DNA of 64,000 nt from Massilia aquatica (GCF_011682045.1 NZ_VVIW01000005.1:1-64000); one strand, 5' to 3'. Positions 52,919-62,492 are shown, numbered from the stretch's first letter. Notes: a model not told the origin generated them from the letters alone. Program-made: numbers and translations.

Positions 52919-54229
52919 TTATAAAGACTTAATCAGCACTTGGGATTTGCGCTGCCAGTTATACATATGCTGGCGGTCCTTGGGCAGCGCGTCCACCGTG
53001 GCCGGCTTGAAGCCGCGCTTCTGGAACCAGTGCGAGGTGCGCGTGGTGAGCACGAACAGCTGTTTCAGGCCGGCCGCGCGCGCGCGGTTTTCCACGTGCT
53101 TGAGAATGCGCTCGCCGTCGCCCTGGGCTTGCACGTCCGGATTGACCGTCAGGCAGGCCATTTCGCCCATTTTCGATTCCGGGAACGGGTACAGGGCGGC
53201 GCAGCCGAAGATCACGCCATCGTGCTCGATGACCGAGAACTGGTCGATCTCGCGTTCGATCAGTTCGCGCCCGCGCTTGACCAGGGTGCCGTCCGCTTCG
53301 AGCGGCTCGATCAGCTTGATGATGCCGCCGACGTCTTCGATGGTGGCGCGGCGCAGGCTTTCCAGGTTCTCGTGGCTGATCATGGTGCCCACGCCATCGT
53401 GGGTAAACAGTTCGAGCAGGGCCGAGCCGTCCATTTCGAACGGCACGATGTGGGCGCGCGGCACGCCGCTGTTGCAGGCCTTGATGGCGTGCTGCAGGTA
53501 GAACGCGGCGTCGGCCGGCAAAAAACCCGCCTGCAGCACGGCTTCTGCCTGGTGCGACGACAGTTCGCGGATTTCGGCGCCGCCTTCGTCTAGCATCATC
53601 GGCGTTTCGGTGATGAATACGAGTTTGTCGGCGTGCAGGGCGATCGCGGCCGACACGGCCACGTCTTCCATGGTCAGGTTGAACGCTTCGCCGGTCGGCG
53701 AAAAACCCAGCGGCGAGAGCAGCACAGGGCTGTCGGTGGCCAGGATCGCGTGGATGGTCTCGGCGGCGATCTTGCGCGGCATGCCGGTCAGTTCGAGGTC
53801 GACGCCGTCGATCACGCCAAGCGGGCGCGCGGTGACGAAGTTACCTGAGATGATGCGGATCGCGGCGTGCGCCATCGGCGTGTTGGGCAAACCCTGGCTG
53901 AAGGCGGCTTCGATGTCGAGCCGCAGTTCGCCGGCCGCTTCTTTGGCGCATTCGAGGGCGGCGGTGTCGGTGATGCGGATGCCGTTGTGAAAACGGCCTT
54001 CCACGTTCCGTAGCGCGAGCTGTTCGGCGACCTGGGGACGCGAGCCGTGCACGATCACCACCCGGATATCGAGGGCGACCAGCAGCGACAAGTCCTGGGC
54101 CAGCACCGGCAGCGCGCCGGCGGTGACGAGTTCACCCGGAAAGGCGACCACGAAGGTCTTGCCACGGAACGCGTGGATGTACGGCGCGACTGAGCGCAGC
54201 CATTGGACGAATTGGTTAGGGGTTTCCAT
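52919..54229 (-). CDS. argA: Amino-acid N-acetyltransferase (N-acetylglutamate synthase)
   Basis: First step of arginine synthesis: acetylates glutamate. About 436 residues. The N-terminal amino-acid-kinase-like domain (~20-290: FVVAFPGELV, VIVHGSRPQV, LLSPLGFSPTGEAFNL) is the regulatory arginine-binding part; the C-terminal GNAT domain (~295-436: YPFPESKMGEMACLTVNPDVQAQGDGERIL, TSHWFQKRGF) is catalytic. Q-G-x-G in the acetyl-CoA loop is D-G-E-R here, close to family. Start at 54229; the ATG three codons earlier is possible. Divergent from hrpA. Confidence 0.94.
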   Translation of the reverse strand: METPNQFVQWLRSVAPYIHAFRGKTFVVAFPGELVTAGALPVLAQDLSLLVALDIRVVIVHGSRPQVAEQLALRNVEGRFHNGIRITDTAALECAKEAAGELRLDIEAAFSQGLPNTPMAHAAIRIISGNFVTARPLGVIDGVDLELTGMPRKIAAETIHAILATDSPVLLSPLGFSPTGEAFNLTMEDVAVSAAIALHADKLVFITETPMMLDEGGAEIRELSSHQAEAVLQAGFLPADAAFYLQHAIKACNSGVPRAHIVPFEMDGSALLELFTHDGVGTMISHENLESLRRATIEDVGGIIKLIEPLEADGTLVKRGRELIEREIDQFSVIEHDGVIFGCAALYPFPESKMGEMACLTVNPDVQAQGDGERILKHVENRARAAGLKQLFVLTTRTSHWFQKRGFKPATVDALPKDRQHMYNWQRKSQVLIKSL

Positions 54230-54283
54230 TTGGCGCATTATAATTCGCTGCGCGACTTGCGCGCTAAATTCATGTAAAAAACA

Positions 54284-57200
54284 ATGTCAGAACAGAGTAA
54301 CAAGCCTTCCACACCGCCGTCGCCACCCGTCGCCACGCCCCGCAACGCCAGCGAGGCCGGTCAATCCGCCGCGCGTCCGGACCAGGCGCGCACGCCACGG
54401 CCGCCACGCGACACCCAGGCGGGCGGCCAGCGCGCGCCGCGCGAAGGGCAGCAAACCGGTGAGCGCGCGGCGCGTGCGCCACGTCCGCCACGGGAAGGGC
54501 AGCTGGCCGGGGAACGTCAGGCGCAAGCGCCACGTGCGCCGCGTGAAGGGCAGCCGGCCGGTGACCGTCCGGCGCGAGCGTCGCGTGCGCCACGCGATGG
54601 GCAGCCAGCCGGTGAGCGTCCGGTGCGCGAAGGTCAGCCAGCCGGAGAGCGTCCGGTGCGCGAAGGTCAGCCAGCCGGAGAGCGTCCGGCACGTGCTCCG
54701 CGTCCGCCGCGTGAAGGCCAGCCCGCCGGTGAGCGTCCGGCACGCGCGCCGCGCGAAGTGTTCCGCACGCCGCTGCCACCGATTACCTTTCCCGAGGATC
54801 TGCCGGTCTCCGGACGACGCCAGGATATCGCCAGGGCGCTGCTGGAAAACCAGGTCATCATCGTCTCCGGCGAAACCGGTTCCGGCAAGACCACCCAGCT
54901 GCCCAAGATTTGCCTGGAGCTGGGACGCGGCCAGAAAGGCCTGATCGGCCACACGCAGCCGCGCCGGATCGCCGCGTCGTCCACCGCCAAGCGCATCGCC
55001 CAGGAACTGGGCACGCCGCTGGGCGTGCACGTGGGCTTCAAGGTGCGTTTTACCGACACCCTGCAACCGGGCGCCTCGGTCAAGCTGATGACGGACGGGA
55101 TCCTGCTGGCCGAAACCCAGACCGATCCGCTGCTGAAGAACTACGACACCATCATCATCGATGAAGCGCACGAGCGCAGCCTGAACATCGACTTTTTGCT
55201 CGGCTACCTGAAGCAGCTGCTGCCGCGCCGTCCGGACCTGAAAGTGATCATCACCTCGGCCACCATCGACGCCGACCGCTTCGCGCGCCACTTCGCCAAC
55301 GGCGACAAGCTGGCGCCGGTAATCGAAGTGTCGGGCCGCCTGTACAAGGTGGAGGTGCGCTATCGCCCGGTCGACCGCGATCCGGTAACGGCCACGCCGC
55401 CTCCCGCGGCGGGCAAGCCGATGCCCAAGGCGCAGGCCGCGCGCGACAAGCGCGACCTGATGGACGCGGTGGTCGACGGCGTCGACGAATTGTGCCGCCT
55501 CGGGTCGGGCGACGTGCTGGTGTTCCTGCCGGGCGAGCGCGAGATCCGCGATTGCGCCGAGGCCCTGCGCAAGCACCATCCGCCGCATGTCGAGATCCTG
55601 CCGCTGTTCGCCCGCCTGTCGGTGGAGGAGCAGGAGAAGGTCTTCAAGATCACCAATGCGCGCCGCATCGTGTTGGCCACCAACGTGGCCGAAACCTCGC
55701 TGACGGTGCCGGGTATCCGCTACGTGGTCGACGCGGGCCTGGCGCGCGTGAAGCGCTACAGCTTCCGCAACAAGGTCGAGCAGTTGCAGGTCGAGCCGAT
55801 CGCGCAGTCGGCCGCCAACCAGCGCGCCGGCCGCTGCGGCCGCGTGGCCGACGGCGTCTGCATCCGCCTGTACGAAGAGAACGATTACCTGCAGCGCCCC
55901 AAGTTCACCGAGCCGGAAATCCTGCGCTCGTCGCTGGCGGCGGTCATCCTGCGCATGAAGTCCCTGCACCTGACCGACGTGGAGACGTTCCCGTTCATCG
56001 AGCCGCCGCAAGGCCGGGCGATTGCCGACGGCTACCAGCTGCTGCAGGAAGTGGGCGCGGTCGACGAGTCGAACGACCTGACCCCGCTGGGCCACAAGCT
56101 GGCCAAGCTGCCGCTCGACCCGAGGGTCGGGCGCATGATCCTGGCCGCGCTGGAAAACGCCTGCCTGACCGAGATGCTGATCATCGCCTCGGCATTGTCG
56201 GTGCAGGACCCGCGCGACCGCCCGATGGAGCACCAGCAGGCGGCCGACGAGGCGCACAAGAAGTTCGCCGACGAGAAGTCCGAATTCCTCACCTATATCA
56301 AGATCTGGACGTGGTTCGAAGCGGCCATCGAGCACAAGAAAACCAACCGCCAGCTGATGGAAACCTGCCGCACCAATTTCCTGTCGCAGGTGCGCCTGCG
56401 CGAATGGCGCGACGTGCATTCGCAGCTGCTCACCATCGTCAAGGAGCAAGGCTGGCGCATGAACGAGCTGCCTGCCACCTACGAGAACCTGCATACGGCG
56501 CTGCTCACTGGCCTGTTGGGGAACATCGGCTTCAAGTCCGAGGACGAGCCGGGCGCCGGCTACCTGGGCGCGCGCGGCATCAAGTACCACGTGTGGCCGG
56601 GTTCTTCCCTGATCAAAAAGCCGGGCAAGTGGATCATGGCGGCCGAACTGGTGGAGACCACGCGCCTGTACGCGCGCTGCGTGGCCAACATCGCGCCGGA
56701 GTGGATCGAGCGGGTGGGCAGCCATCTGCTGAAAAAATCCTGGGGCGAGCCGCGCTGGGAAAAGCGCGCCGCGCAGGTTACCGCGTCCGAACGCGCGACC
56801 TTGCACGGGCTGGTGATCTACAGCCAGCGCCGCATCAACTATGGTCAGTTCAACCCAAGCGAAGCGCGCGAGATTTTCATTCGCGATGCGCTGGTGGCGG
56901 GCGACTACGACACGCGCGCGCCGTTCTTCGCGCATAACCACAAGCTGGTCAAAGAGATCGAGAACCTCGAGCACAAGTCGCGCCGTCTCGACGTGCTGGT
57001 GGACGACCACCTGATCGCCGCCTTCTACGACAAGCTCATTCCATCGGACGTGGTCAACGGCGCCGGTTTCGAGAAGTGGCATAAGGACGCCACCTTCAAG
57101 GAACCGAAGCTGCTGTTCCTGAACCGCGACGAATTGATGCGGCACGAGGCGGCCGGGGTGACCACCGAGTTGTTCCCGAAGGCGATGTCGGTGACCGGCA

Positions 57201-58639
57201 TCGAGATGCAGCTGACCTACCACTTCGAGCCGGGCAGCCTGCGCGATGGCGTGACCCTGGCGGTGCCGCTGTTTGCGCTGAACCAGCTGCCGCGCGAACG
57301 CGCCGACTGGCTGGTGCCGGGCATGTTGAAGGAGAAGGTGCACTTGCTTCTCAAGTCGCTGCCGCAAAAGCTGCGCCGCCATTGCGTGCCGCTGCCCGAT
57401 TTCGCGGCGCGTTTTTGCGAGCGCGTGCACGAGGCGGGCAAGTTCGGGCGCGGGGATTTGATCGATGCGATCATCGCCGACATCCGTTCGGAAACGAGCC
57501 TGATGGTGATGACCACCGACTTCAAGCCCGAAACGCTGCCGGCGCATCACTTCATGAATTTCAAGGTGATCGACGAGCACGGGCGCCAGCTCGACATGGG
57601 CCGCAACCTGGCGACCTTGCAGGCCGAATTCGGCGGGCAGGCGCGCCAGAGCTTCCAGAAGCTGGCGGAGGTGTCGATTCCGGCCGCGCCGGGCAAGGTG
57701 CAGGCCACCGCCACCACCTCGGCTGCGCCGGCGGCGTCATCGAAGAGCGCGGACCCGGGCACGCAGCCGAATGCGCCCAAGGTCAGCCAGCACACCGGCC
57801 TGACCTCGTGGACCTTCGGCGAACTGCCCGAACTGCTCGAAATCGTGCAGGGCAAGCTGACCCTGATCGGCTTTCCGGCGCTGGTCGACAAGCAGACCCA
57901 CTGCGACCTGGAAGTGTTCGACGATCCGACCGTGGCCACCGCCACCCACCGCATCGGGCTGCGCCGCCTGTTCGCACTGCAGTTCAAGGAACAGATCAAG
58001 TTTATCGAGAAGAATATTCCTGGGCTGCAGCAGATGGGCATGCAGTTCATGGCCATGGGCTCGCAGGAAGAGTTGCGCGACCAGATCATCCAGAAGGCGA
58101 TCGACATCGCCTGCCTGCAAGATCCATTGCCGACCGACGCGGCCTCGTTCAACAAGCGCAAGGACGAGGGCAAGTCGCGCCTGACCTTGCTGGTGAACGA
58201 GATTGCACGGCTGGTTTCGCAGGTGCTGACCGAGTTCCACGGCTTGCCCAAGAAGTTGCAGGGCGTGCAGGCGCAGGCTGCGGCCGACATGCAGTCGCAG
58301 TTGCAGAGTCTGGTGCACAAGCGCTTCCTGATCGACAACGATTACGCGCAGCTGGCGCATTTTCCGCGCTATCTGAAGGCGATCAATGTGCGGCTGGAAA
58401 AGCTGCGCGCCGATCCCGCGCGCGACGCCAAGCTCATGGCCGAGTGGACCCAGTCCGCCAGCCACTTCATGCGCGCCGCACGTGACCGTCTGGCGGGGAA
58501 GAACACCGATCCGAAGATGGTGGAATTCCGCTGGATGCTCGAAGAACTGCGCGTGTCGCTGTATGCGCAGGAGTTGCGCACGCCAATGCCGGTCTCGGCC
58601 AAGCGCCTGCAGAAGGTGTGGGAGTCGATGCAGCGCTGA
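54284..58639 (+). CDS. hrpA: ATP-dependent RNA helicase HrpA with repetitive N-terminus
   Basis: DEAH-box RNA helicase, 1451 residues; HrpA rescues stalled ribosomes and processes some mRNAs. The helicase core starts near residue 165: Walker A SGETGSGKTTQ, DEAHERS, SAT, QRAGRCGR, then the HA2, OB-fold (DUF3418) and long C-terminal regions of the HrpA family. The first ~160 residues are a low-complexity tail of repeats like PREGQPAGERPARAPR, strongly basic and Pro/Arg-rich, containing an exact 33-bp tandem duplication (54623-54688). The length is about 150 residues over the E. coli protein, mostly from this tail and an Ala/Ser linker near residue 1150. Confidence 0.93.
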   Translation: MSEQSNKPSTPPSPPVATPRNASEAGQSAARPDQARTPRPPRDTQAGGQRAPREGQQTGERAARAPRPPREGQLAGERQAQAPRAPREGQPAGDRPARASRAPRDGQPAGERPVREGQPAGERPVREGQPAGERPARAPRPPREGQPAGERPARAPREVFRTPLPPITFPEDLPVSGRRQDIARALLENQVIIVSGETGSGKTTQLPKICLELGRGQKGLIGHTQPRRIAASSTAKRIAQELGTPLGVHVGFKVRFTDTLQPGASVKLMTDGILLAETQTDPLLKNYDTIIIDEAHERSLNIDFLLGYLKQLLPRRPDLKVIITSATIDADRFARHFANGDKLAPVIEVSGRLYKVEVRYRPVDRDPVTATPPPAAGKPMPKAQAARDKRDLMDAVVDGVDELCRLGSGDVLVFLPGEREIRDCAEALRKHHPPHVEILPLFARLSVEEQEKVFKITNARRIVLATNVAETSLTVPGIRYVVDAGLARVKRYSFRNKVEQLQVEPIAQSAANQRAGRCGRVADGVCIRLYEENDYLQRPKFTEPEILRSSLAAVILRMKSLHLTDVETFPFIEPPQGRAIADGYQLLQEVGAVDESNDLTPLGHKLAKLPLDPRVGRMILAALENACLTEMLIIASALSVQDPRDRPMEHQQAADEAHKKFADEKSEFLTYIKIWTWFEAAIEHKKTNRQLMETCRTNFLSQVRLREWRDVHSQLLTIVKEQGWRMNELPATYENLHTALLTGLLGNIGFKSEDEPGAGYLGARGIKYHVWPGSSLIKKPGKWIMAAELVETTRLYARCVANIAPEWIERVGSHLLKKSWGEPRWEKRAAQVTASERATLHGLVIYSQRRINYGQFNPSEAREIFIRDALVAGDYDTRAPFFAHNHKLVKEIENLEHKSRRLDVLVDDHLIAAFYDKLIPSDVVNGAGFEKWHKDATFKEPKLLFLNRDELMRHEAAGVTTELFPKAMSVTGIEMQLTYHFEPGSLRDGVTLAVPLFALNQLPRERADWLVPGMLKEKVHLLLKSLPQKLRRHCVPLPDFAARFCERVHEAGKFGRGDLIDAIIADIRSETSLMVMTTDFKPETLPAHHFMNFKVIDEHGRQLDMGRNLATLQAEFGGQARQSFQKLAEVSIPAAPGKVQATATTSAAPAASSKSADPGTQPNAPKVSQHTGLTSWTFGELPELLEIVQGKLTLIGFPALVDKQTHCDLEVFDDPTVATATHRIGLRRLFALQFKEQIKFIEKNIPGLQQMGMQFMAMGSQEELRDQIIQKAIDIACLQDPLPTDAASFNKRKDEGKSRLTLLVNEIARLVSQVLTEFHGLPKKLQGVQAQAAADMQSQLQSLVHKRFLIDNDYAQLAHFPRYLKAINVRLEKLRADPARDAKLMAEWTQSASHFMRAARDRLAGKNTDPKMVEFRWMLEELRVSLYAQELRTPMPVSAKRLQKVWESMQR

Positions 58640-58651
58640 TGCCGCTAACTT

Positions 58652-58730
58652 AAGCTCCGTCATTCCCGCCTGCGCGGGAAGTCATTTCTGCCAATGGCCG
58701 GAATGACAGGGCTTACTTTCGGGGGAGCTT
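58652..58730. repeat. Nested inverted repeat between convergent hrpA and PRC genes
   Basis: Outer arms AAGCTCC / GGAGCTT, then GTCATTCC / GGAATGAC, and a central CCCGC..GCGGG hairpin. The right outer arm overlaps the stop of the PRC-barrel gene. Its sequence is unrelated to the REP-like pair at 7.1 and 34.5 kb; it resembles the CATTCCCGC-type repeats common in proteobacterial genomes. Confidence 0.6.
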
Positions 58731-59232
58731 AACTTGGCGCAGTGCCGCCGCTCATGCCGCTGCCGCTCATGTCACTGCCGGCCATGCCGCCCGCCGCTGC
58801 ACCGCCGCCCATGCCCGATTGCGATCCCGCCCTCATGCCGCCGGCATCGGTGCCGTAAAACCCATGCACCTGGTTGGCCCAGCCGATGTCACTCATGTCC
58901 GGCCAGGCGTCGGGGTCGAAGCCAGGCGCGTTTTTCAGGCGCTCTTTTTCCACATTGAGCACGAAGCGCTTGTTGACCGTATCGAGGTGCAGTGCCTGCC
59001 ACGGCACCGCGAACAGTTTTTCGCCCAGTCCCAGCATGCCGCCGAAAGCCAGTACCGCGTAGGCAACTTGCCCGCTGCGCATGTCGAGCATGATTTCCTT
59101 GATTTCGCCCAGGTCGTCCTCCTGGGAATTGACCACGTTGTCGCCGATCAGGGTGTCGGCGCCCATCAGGGCCGGGCCGGGGCCGGCGCTGTTTTTGTAC
59201 ATCCCATATTTGTCGCGCTCCATGTAGCTCAT
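58729..59232 (-). CDS. PRC-barrel domain protein
   Basis: A 167-residue protein with a PRC-barrel domain at about residues 20-100 (GADTLIGDNVVNSQEDDLGEIKEIMLD, VAYAVLAFGGMLGLGEKLFAVPW) followed by a Gly/Met/Ser-rich tail (GMGGGAAAGGMAGSDMSGSGMSGG). PRC-barrel proteins take part in RNA maturation, photosynthetic complexes or stress responses; this one is of the stand-alone stress-associated type. It has a strong start with AGGAGAACG just before ATG. A candidate FNR-type site lies 86 bases upstream. Confidence 0.85.
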   Translation of the reverse strand: MSYMERDKYGMYKNSAGPGPALMGADTLIGDNVVNSQEDDLGEIKEIMLDMRSGQVAYAVLAFGGMLGLGEKLFAVPWQALHLDTVNKRFVLNVEKERLKNAPGFDPDAWPDMSDIGWANQVHGFYGTDAGGMRAGSQSGMGGGAAAGGMAGSDMSGSGMSGGTAPS

Positions 59233-59317
59233 ATCGTTCTCCTGTTTTTTGGGTGTGCGGACTTCGCCGTTCGCGGTCCGTTATGCAAACAGACTAGGGG
59301 CTGGCGCAAGCCGTTCT

Positions 59318-59331
59318 TTGATCTGCCTCAA
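59318..59331. promoter_or_regulatory. Candidate FNR/Anr-type box
   Basis: TTGAT-CTGC-CTCAA, one mismatch from the TTGAT-N4-ATCAA palindrome. It is in the divergent region between the PRC-barrel gene and the small ORF/esterase, so low-oxygen control of either is possible. Confidence 0.4.
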
Positions 59332-59455
59332 TGGTGCCGGCGCGCGCGCCACGTGCGTCGATGTTGCTTTTTTGTTCATCGCAACCGCTAAGCGGCGCAA
59401 CGCACGGAGCGGCGCCGCGCACGCACGCTATGCTGGCCGAAAGGAGCCCTTCATC

Positions 59456-59578
59456 ATGGACCTCAACCCACGCTGCATCCACGCCGGCCCGCCCGGCAAG
59501 CCGATTCCCGCCCGTTCGTTCTGCGCGTTCCTGTGGGCCCGCCTGCATCGGCGCGTGATGGTGCGCTTGCGATGGTAA
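59456..59578 (+). CDS. 40-residue ORF overlapping the esterase start
   Basis: Begins MDLNPRCIHAGPPGKPIPA and ends in a basic, Trp/Arg-rich tail (RRVMVRLRW). It has a strong ribosome-binding site (AAGGAG, nine bases before the ATG). Its stop overlaps the esterase start (ATGGTAA, seven-base overlap). It may be a small protein or a leader ORF coupling translation of the esterase gene. No family recognised. Confidence 0.5.
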   Translation: MDLNPRCIHAGPPGKPIPARSFCAFLWARLHRRVMVRLRW

Positions 59579-60726
59579 AGTCGAGCGCCCCCTTACTGCG
59601 TAGCCTGATGCGCGTAGGCAAAACGCAGCAACGTTCGGCGGCGCGCCTGCTGACCGCCTTGTTTGCGCCGCCCAAGCCGGCCGCCAAGGCGCGCGCCAAG
59701 CCAAAGCCCAAGCCGGCCTCCACTGCCGCGCCCAAGCCGGCGCCGAAACCCCGCAGCGCGTCGACAGCCGTGCCCAAGCCGGGGCCGGCAGCGCGTGCCG
59801 CGCCGGCGGCATTGGCCAAGGATGCTCCGGCGCCCGGCAAGTGGCTCGCCGCGCGCTACGCCGGCCAGGCCGGGCAGGTGCTGCGACAGATGAGTTACTG
59901 GCTGTATCTGCCCGATGGCATCGCGCCGCCTGCGGGCTGGCCGCTGATTGTCATGCTGCACGGCTGCGAGCAGAGCGCCACCCAGTTCGCCCAGGGCACG
60001 CGCATGAACCAGACGGCGCAGAAGGCTGGCTATGCGGTGCTGTATCCGCAACAATCCCTGAGCGCCCATCCGCACCGTTGCTGGAAATGGTACGACCGCG
60101 CCACCCAGCAGGGCGGCGGCGATGTGCCGGTGATTGTCGGCATGGTCAGCCAAGTGCTGGCCGCTGATGGCCTCGACCGCGCGCGGGTGTTTATCTGCGG
60201 TATGTCGGCGGGGGCGGGCATGGCCAATATCGTGGCGCTCAACCATCCCGAGCTGTTCGCCGGACTGGGCCTGCATTCCGGGCCGCTGTACGGAGCCGGG
60301 CACAGCACGGTCGGCGCGTTGGGCGTCATGCAGCACGGTAACGGCGCGCGGGTCGACAGTGCGATTGCCGAGGTGCTCGAGCGGCGTCCGGGGTTTCCGT
60401 CGCTGCCGACCATCCTGATCCAGGGCGATGACGACCGCGTGGTGCGCCCGGTTAACCAGGTGCACTTGCGGCGCCAGGCGATGCTGGTCAATGATTTGCC
60501 GGCGGCCACGCCGGTGCGGGTGGCGCACAAGGCCGCTGGGCGCAGCGGCTTGCCCTACCAGCTGCATGACGTTTACCGGGGCCGCAAATTGGTGCTGCGG
60601 GTGGCCCGGATCGCCCAGTTGCAGCATGCCTGGAGCGGGGGCGACGCGCGCCTGTCGTTCAACTCGGCGGCGGGGCCGGATGCGAGCAAGATGCTGGTCG
60701 ATTTTTTCGGAAAACACCGGCGTTGA
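59572..60726 (+). CDS. PHB-depolymerase-family esterase
   Basis: About 384 residues, alpha/beta-hydrolase of the poly-3-hydroxybutyrate depolymerase (Esterase_PHB) family. The ~85-residue N-terminus is Lys/Pro/Ala-rich (PKPAAKARAKPKPKP), perhaps a PHA-granule or nucleic-acid-binding tail; there is no clear signal peptide. Catalytic features are MLHGCEQSATQFA (oxyanion region), the nucleophile elbow GMSAGAG, QGDDDRVVRPVN (Asp) and a late His (LQHAWSGG). It may degrade PHB oligomers or intracellular polyester or act as a general esterase. The start at 59572 follows the 40-codon ORF. Confidence 0.88.
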   Translation: MVKSSAPLLRSLMRVGKTQQRSAARLLTALFAPPKPAAKARAKPKPKPASTAAPKPAPKPRSASTAVPKPGPAARAAPAALAKDAPAPGKWLAARYAGQAGQVLRQMSYWLYLPDGIAPPAGWPLIVMLHGCEQSATQFAQGTRMNQTAQKAGYAVLYPQQSLSAHPHRCWKWYDRATQQGGGDVPVIVGMVSQVLAADGLDRARVFICGMSAGAGMANIVALNHPELFAGLGLHSGPLYGAGHSTVGALGVMQHGNGARVDSAIAEVLERRPGFPSLPTILIQGDDDRVVRPVNQVHLRRQAMLVNDLPAATPVRVAHKAAGRSGLPYQLHDVYRGRKLVLRVARIAQLQHAWSGGDARLSFNSAAGPDASKMLVDFFGKHRR

Positions 60727-60766
60727 CGCTGGTTTCTTTCTGGGCAATGATGCGCACAAGTCATCC

Positions 60767-61822
60767 ATGCGCCCGGGCGCTTGCATGTTGTTCGATAAGA
60801 AAAGTTGGAAAGACATTTGCCAGGGCTTCATGGTGCGCGACTGCACCATTGGCTTTGCCGATGGACGCATCGGCCTGATGCTGGTGGAAATGTCGGACGA
60901 GCGCGACGCCGGCTGGCGAACGCGCTTCGTGAGCGTGCGCATGGATGCGCCGGTGAGCGAGCGTTTTTTCGTTCTTGAAACCAGCGATTTGTCCTTTGCC
61001 AGCCTGGCGTCGGCCTGGGCGCCATCGCAGGAGGAATTCCTGGTGGTCGACCTGGCCCGCCAGGTCTGGGCATACAAGCCGAAAACCTATCGCGATTTTG
61101 AAGAGGCGATTGCTTTCGATGGCCGTGGCTAGGGATATGCCGCCGCCGGCCAGATTGGCTCGGGAGTCAATAAACTGGTGCGGGTTTGCAGTAAATTGTA
61201 TGCGCTCGGAAGCCCGCTGCGCATCTTTGAACGCCTTCCCCGGCAAACCTGGAAGGAACACACCGGCATCCCCATTCCCTCTGAATTGAGGAGCAGGAGC
61301 GATAAGCTCATTACCAAGGCCATTGGCAATAGCGGATTCAATGACCTGAGCGGCTTTTCCGGAAATGACTTGTATGCCGTCGGCGATGCGGGGGCGGTAT
61401 GGCATTTCAACGGGACCGCTTGGGAGAAATTGCCGTTCCCCTCCGACCGCAAGCTGTACACGGTTACCTGTGGCGGCGACGGCTGCGTGTATATCACCGA
61501 TATCACGGGCACGGTATGGAAAGGATGTCATGGCGCCTGGGAGCTGGTCGAGCAAGGCCATCAAACCCTTCCGTACGCCGATGCGGCCTGGTTCCAGGAC
61601 ACGCTGTGGTGCGCCAATGATGACGGCATGCGCGCCCTTGAAAATAATCGGATGGTAGCCGCGCATCTGTTGGAAAAACATGCGGTTCCCGATGCGGTGG
61701 CGCGCATCAGCCACTGTATCGATGTCTCGCCGGATGGCAAGAAAATGCTGGTGTGCGGCGGACAGGGCGCCGCCTTGCATGATGGGCTTGCGTGGCAATT
61801 GCTTTTTTCCGGCAACGAGTGA
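60767..61822 (+). pseudogene. Beta-propeller-like gene split by an in-frame TAG
   Basis: One reading frame runs from the ATG at 60767 (MRPGACMLFDKK; 60785 is an alternative) to TGA at 61822, about 350 codons, interrupted only by TAG at 61130-61132 (FEEAIAFDGRG-stop-GYAAAGQIGSG). The part after the stop is rich in propeller-like repeats (GNDLYAVGDAGAVWHFNGTAWEKLPFP; GCVYITDITGTVWKGCHGAWELV; TLWCANDDGMRALENN), and ATG 61178 would restart translation there. The frame, codon use and fold suggest one ancestral protein of unknown function. It is either a fresh nonsense mutation or a sequencing error, or two proteins from one locus. Confidence 0.7.
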
Positions 61823-61979
61823 TAACCATTCCTCTGCGCCGCTCAGGCCGGTGCAGGGGAGGAATTATGATTCAAAGTAATCTTTGAGCGATTTCAAGAT
61901 GCCCCTGCGCGCGGTGCGCCAGGATCGGCTGGACAGGGCACTGCGGCCCTTCCATCCTCATCCGCCAGGAGTGACATTG

Positions 61980-62492
61980 ATGCCCTCTCTTCCTTCCCAT
62001 AAAGCTATGTCAGCGCTCACTTACCCACAGCCGTTCTGGCGTTATCTGCTGCTGTTTCAATCCTGGTCGCAACTGGGATCATGGCTGATCATCGTGCTGG
62101 CGAGCACCTTGCCGCTGCACGCGCTCCTGATGGGGCAGGAAGGGGCGCCGCCGTTGGCGGGGCTTCTGTGCGGCACGGCGCTGGGCTCGCTGGTGTCGGT
62201 GTGCATGGTCCTGCCGGCGCGGTTTTCCGTGGCGCACGCTGATGCGGCAAGCATGCGCAGCCTGCTCGCTACGCTGGCACGCCTGGGATATGTGAAAGAC
62301 CAGCGCACTGGCGCAAGCGTTGTTTACCTTCAAAAACTGCCGCGTATCTTGCGCTGGAACGAGGGCACCGTAACGATCGCCCAGCTCCACGGCACGATCG
62401 TGGTCAGCGGCCCGCGCTTTATTGTCGGATGGATGCGTAAGGACCTCCTGAAGGCCGCGCCTACATGCGTTCCTGGAAATGTTCCTAATTAA
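61980..62492 (+). CDS. Small membrane protein, unknown
   Basis: About 170 residues. Two hydrophobic segments near residues 25-45 (SWLIIVLASTLPLHALLM) and 52-75 (AGLLCGTALGSLVSVCMVL) are followed by a soluble C-terminal half with alpha/beta character (SLLATLARLGYVKDQRT; VTIAQLHGTIVVSGPRFIVG). No family is recognised. The ATG at 61980 is preceded by AGGAGTGA; an in-frame ATG 96 bases earlier lacks this. Confidence 0.65.
   Translation: MPSLPSHKAMSALTYPQPFWRYLLLFQSWSQLGSWLIIVLASTLPLHALLMGQEGAPPLAGLLCGTALGSLVSVCMVLPARFSVAHADAASMRSLLATLARLGYVKDQRTGASVVYLQKLPRILRWNEGTVTIAQLHGTIVVSGPRFIVGWMRKDLLKAAPTCVPGNVPN

Noticed and set aside
54287-57580. 1097-codon open frame antisense to hrpA
   Set aside because: Shadow frame, His/Gln/Arg-rich; sense frame is HrpA.
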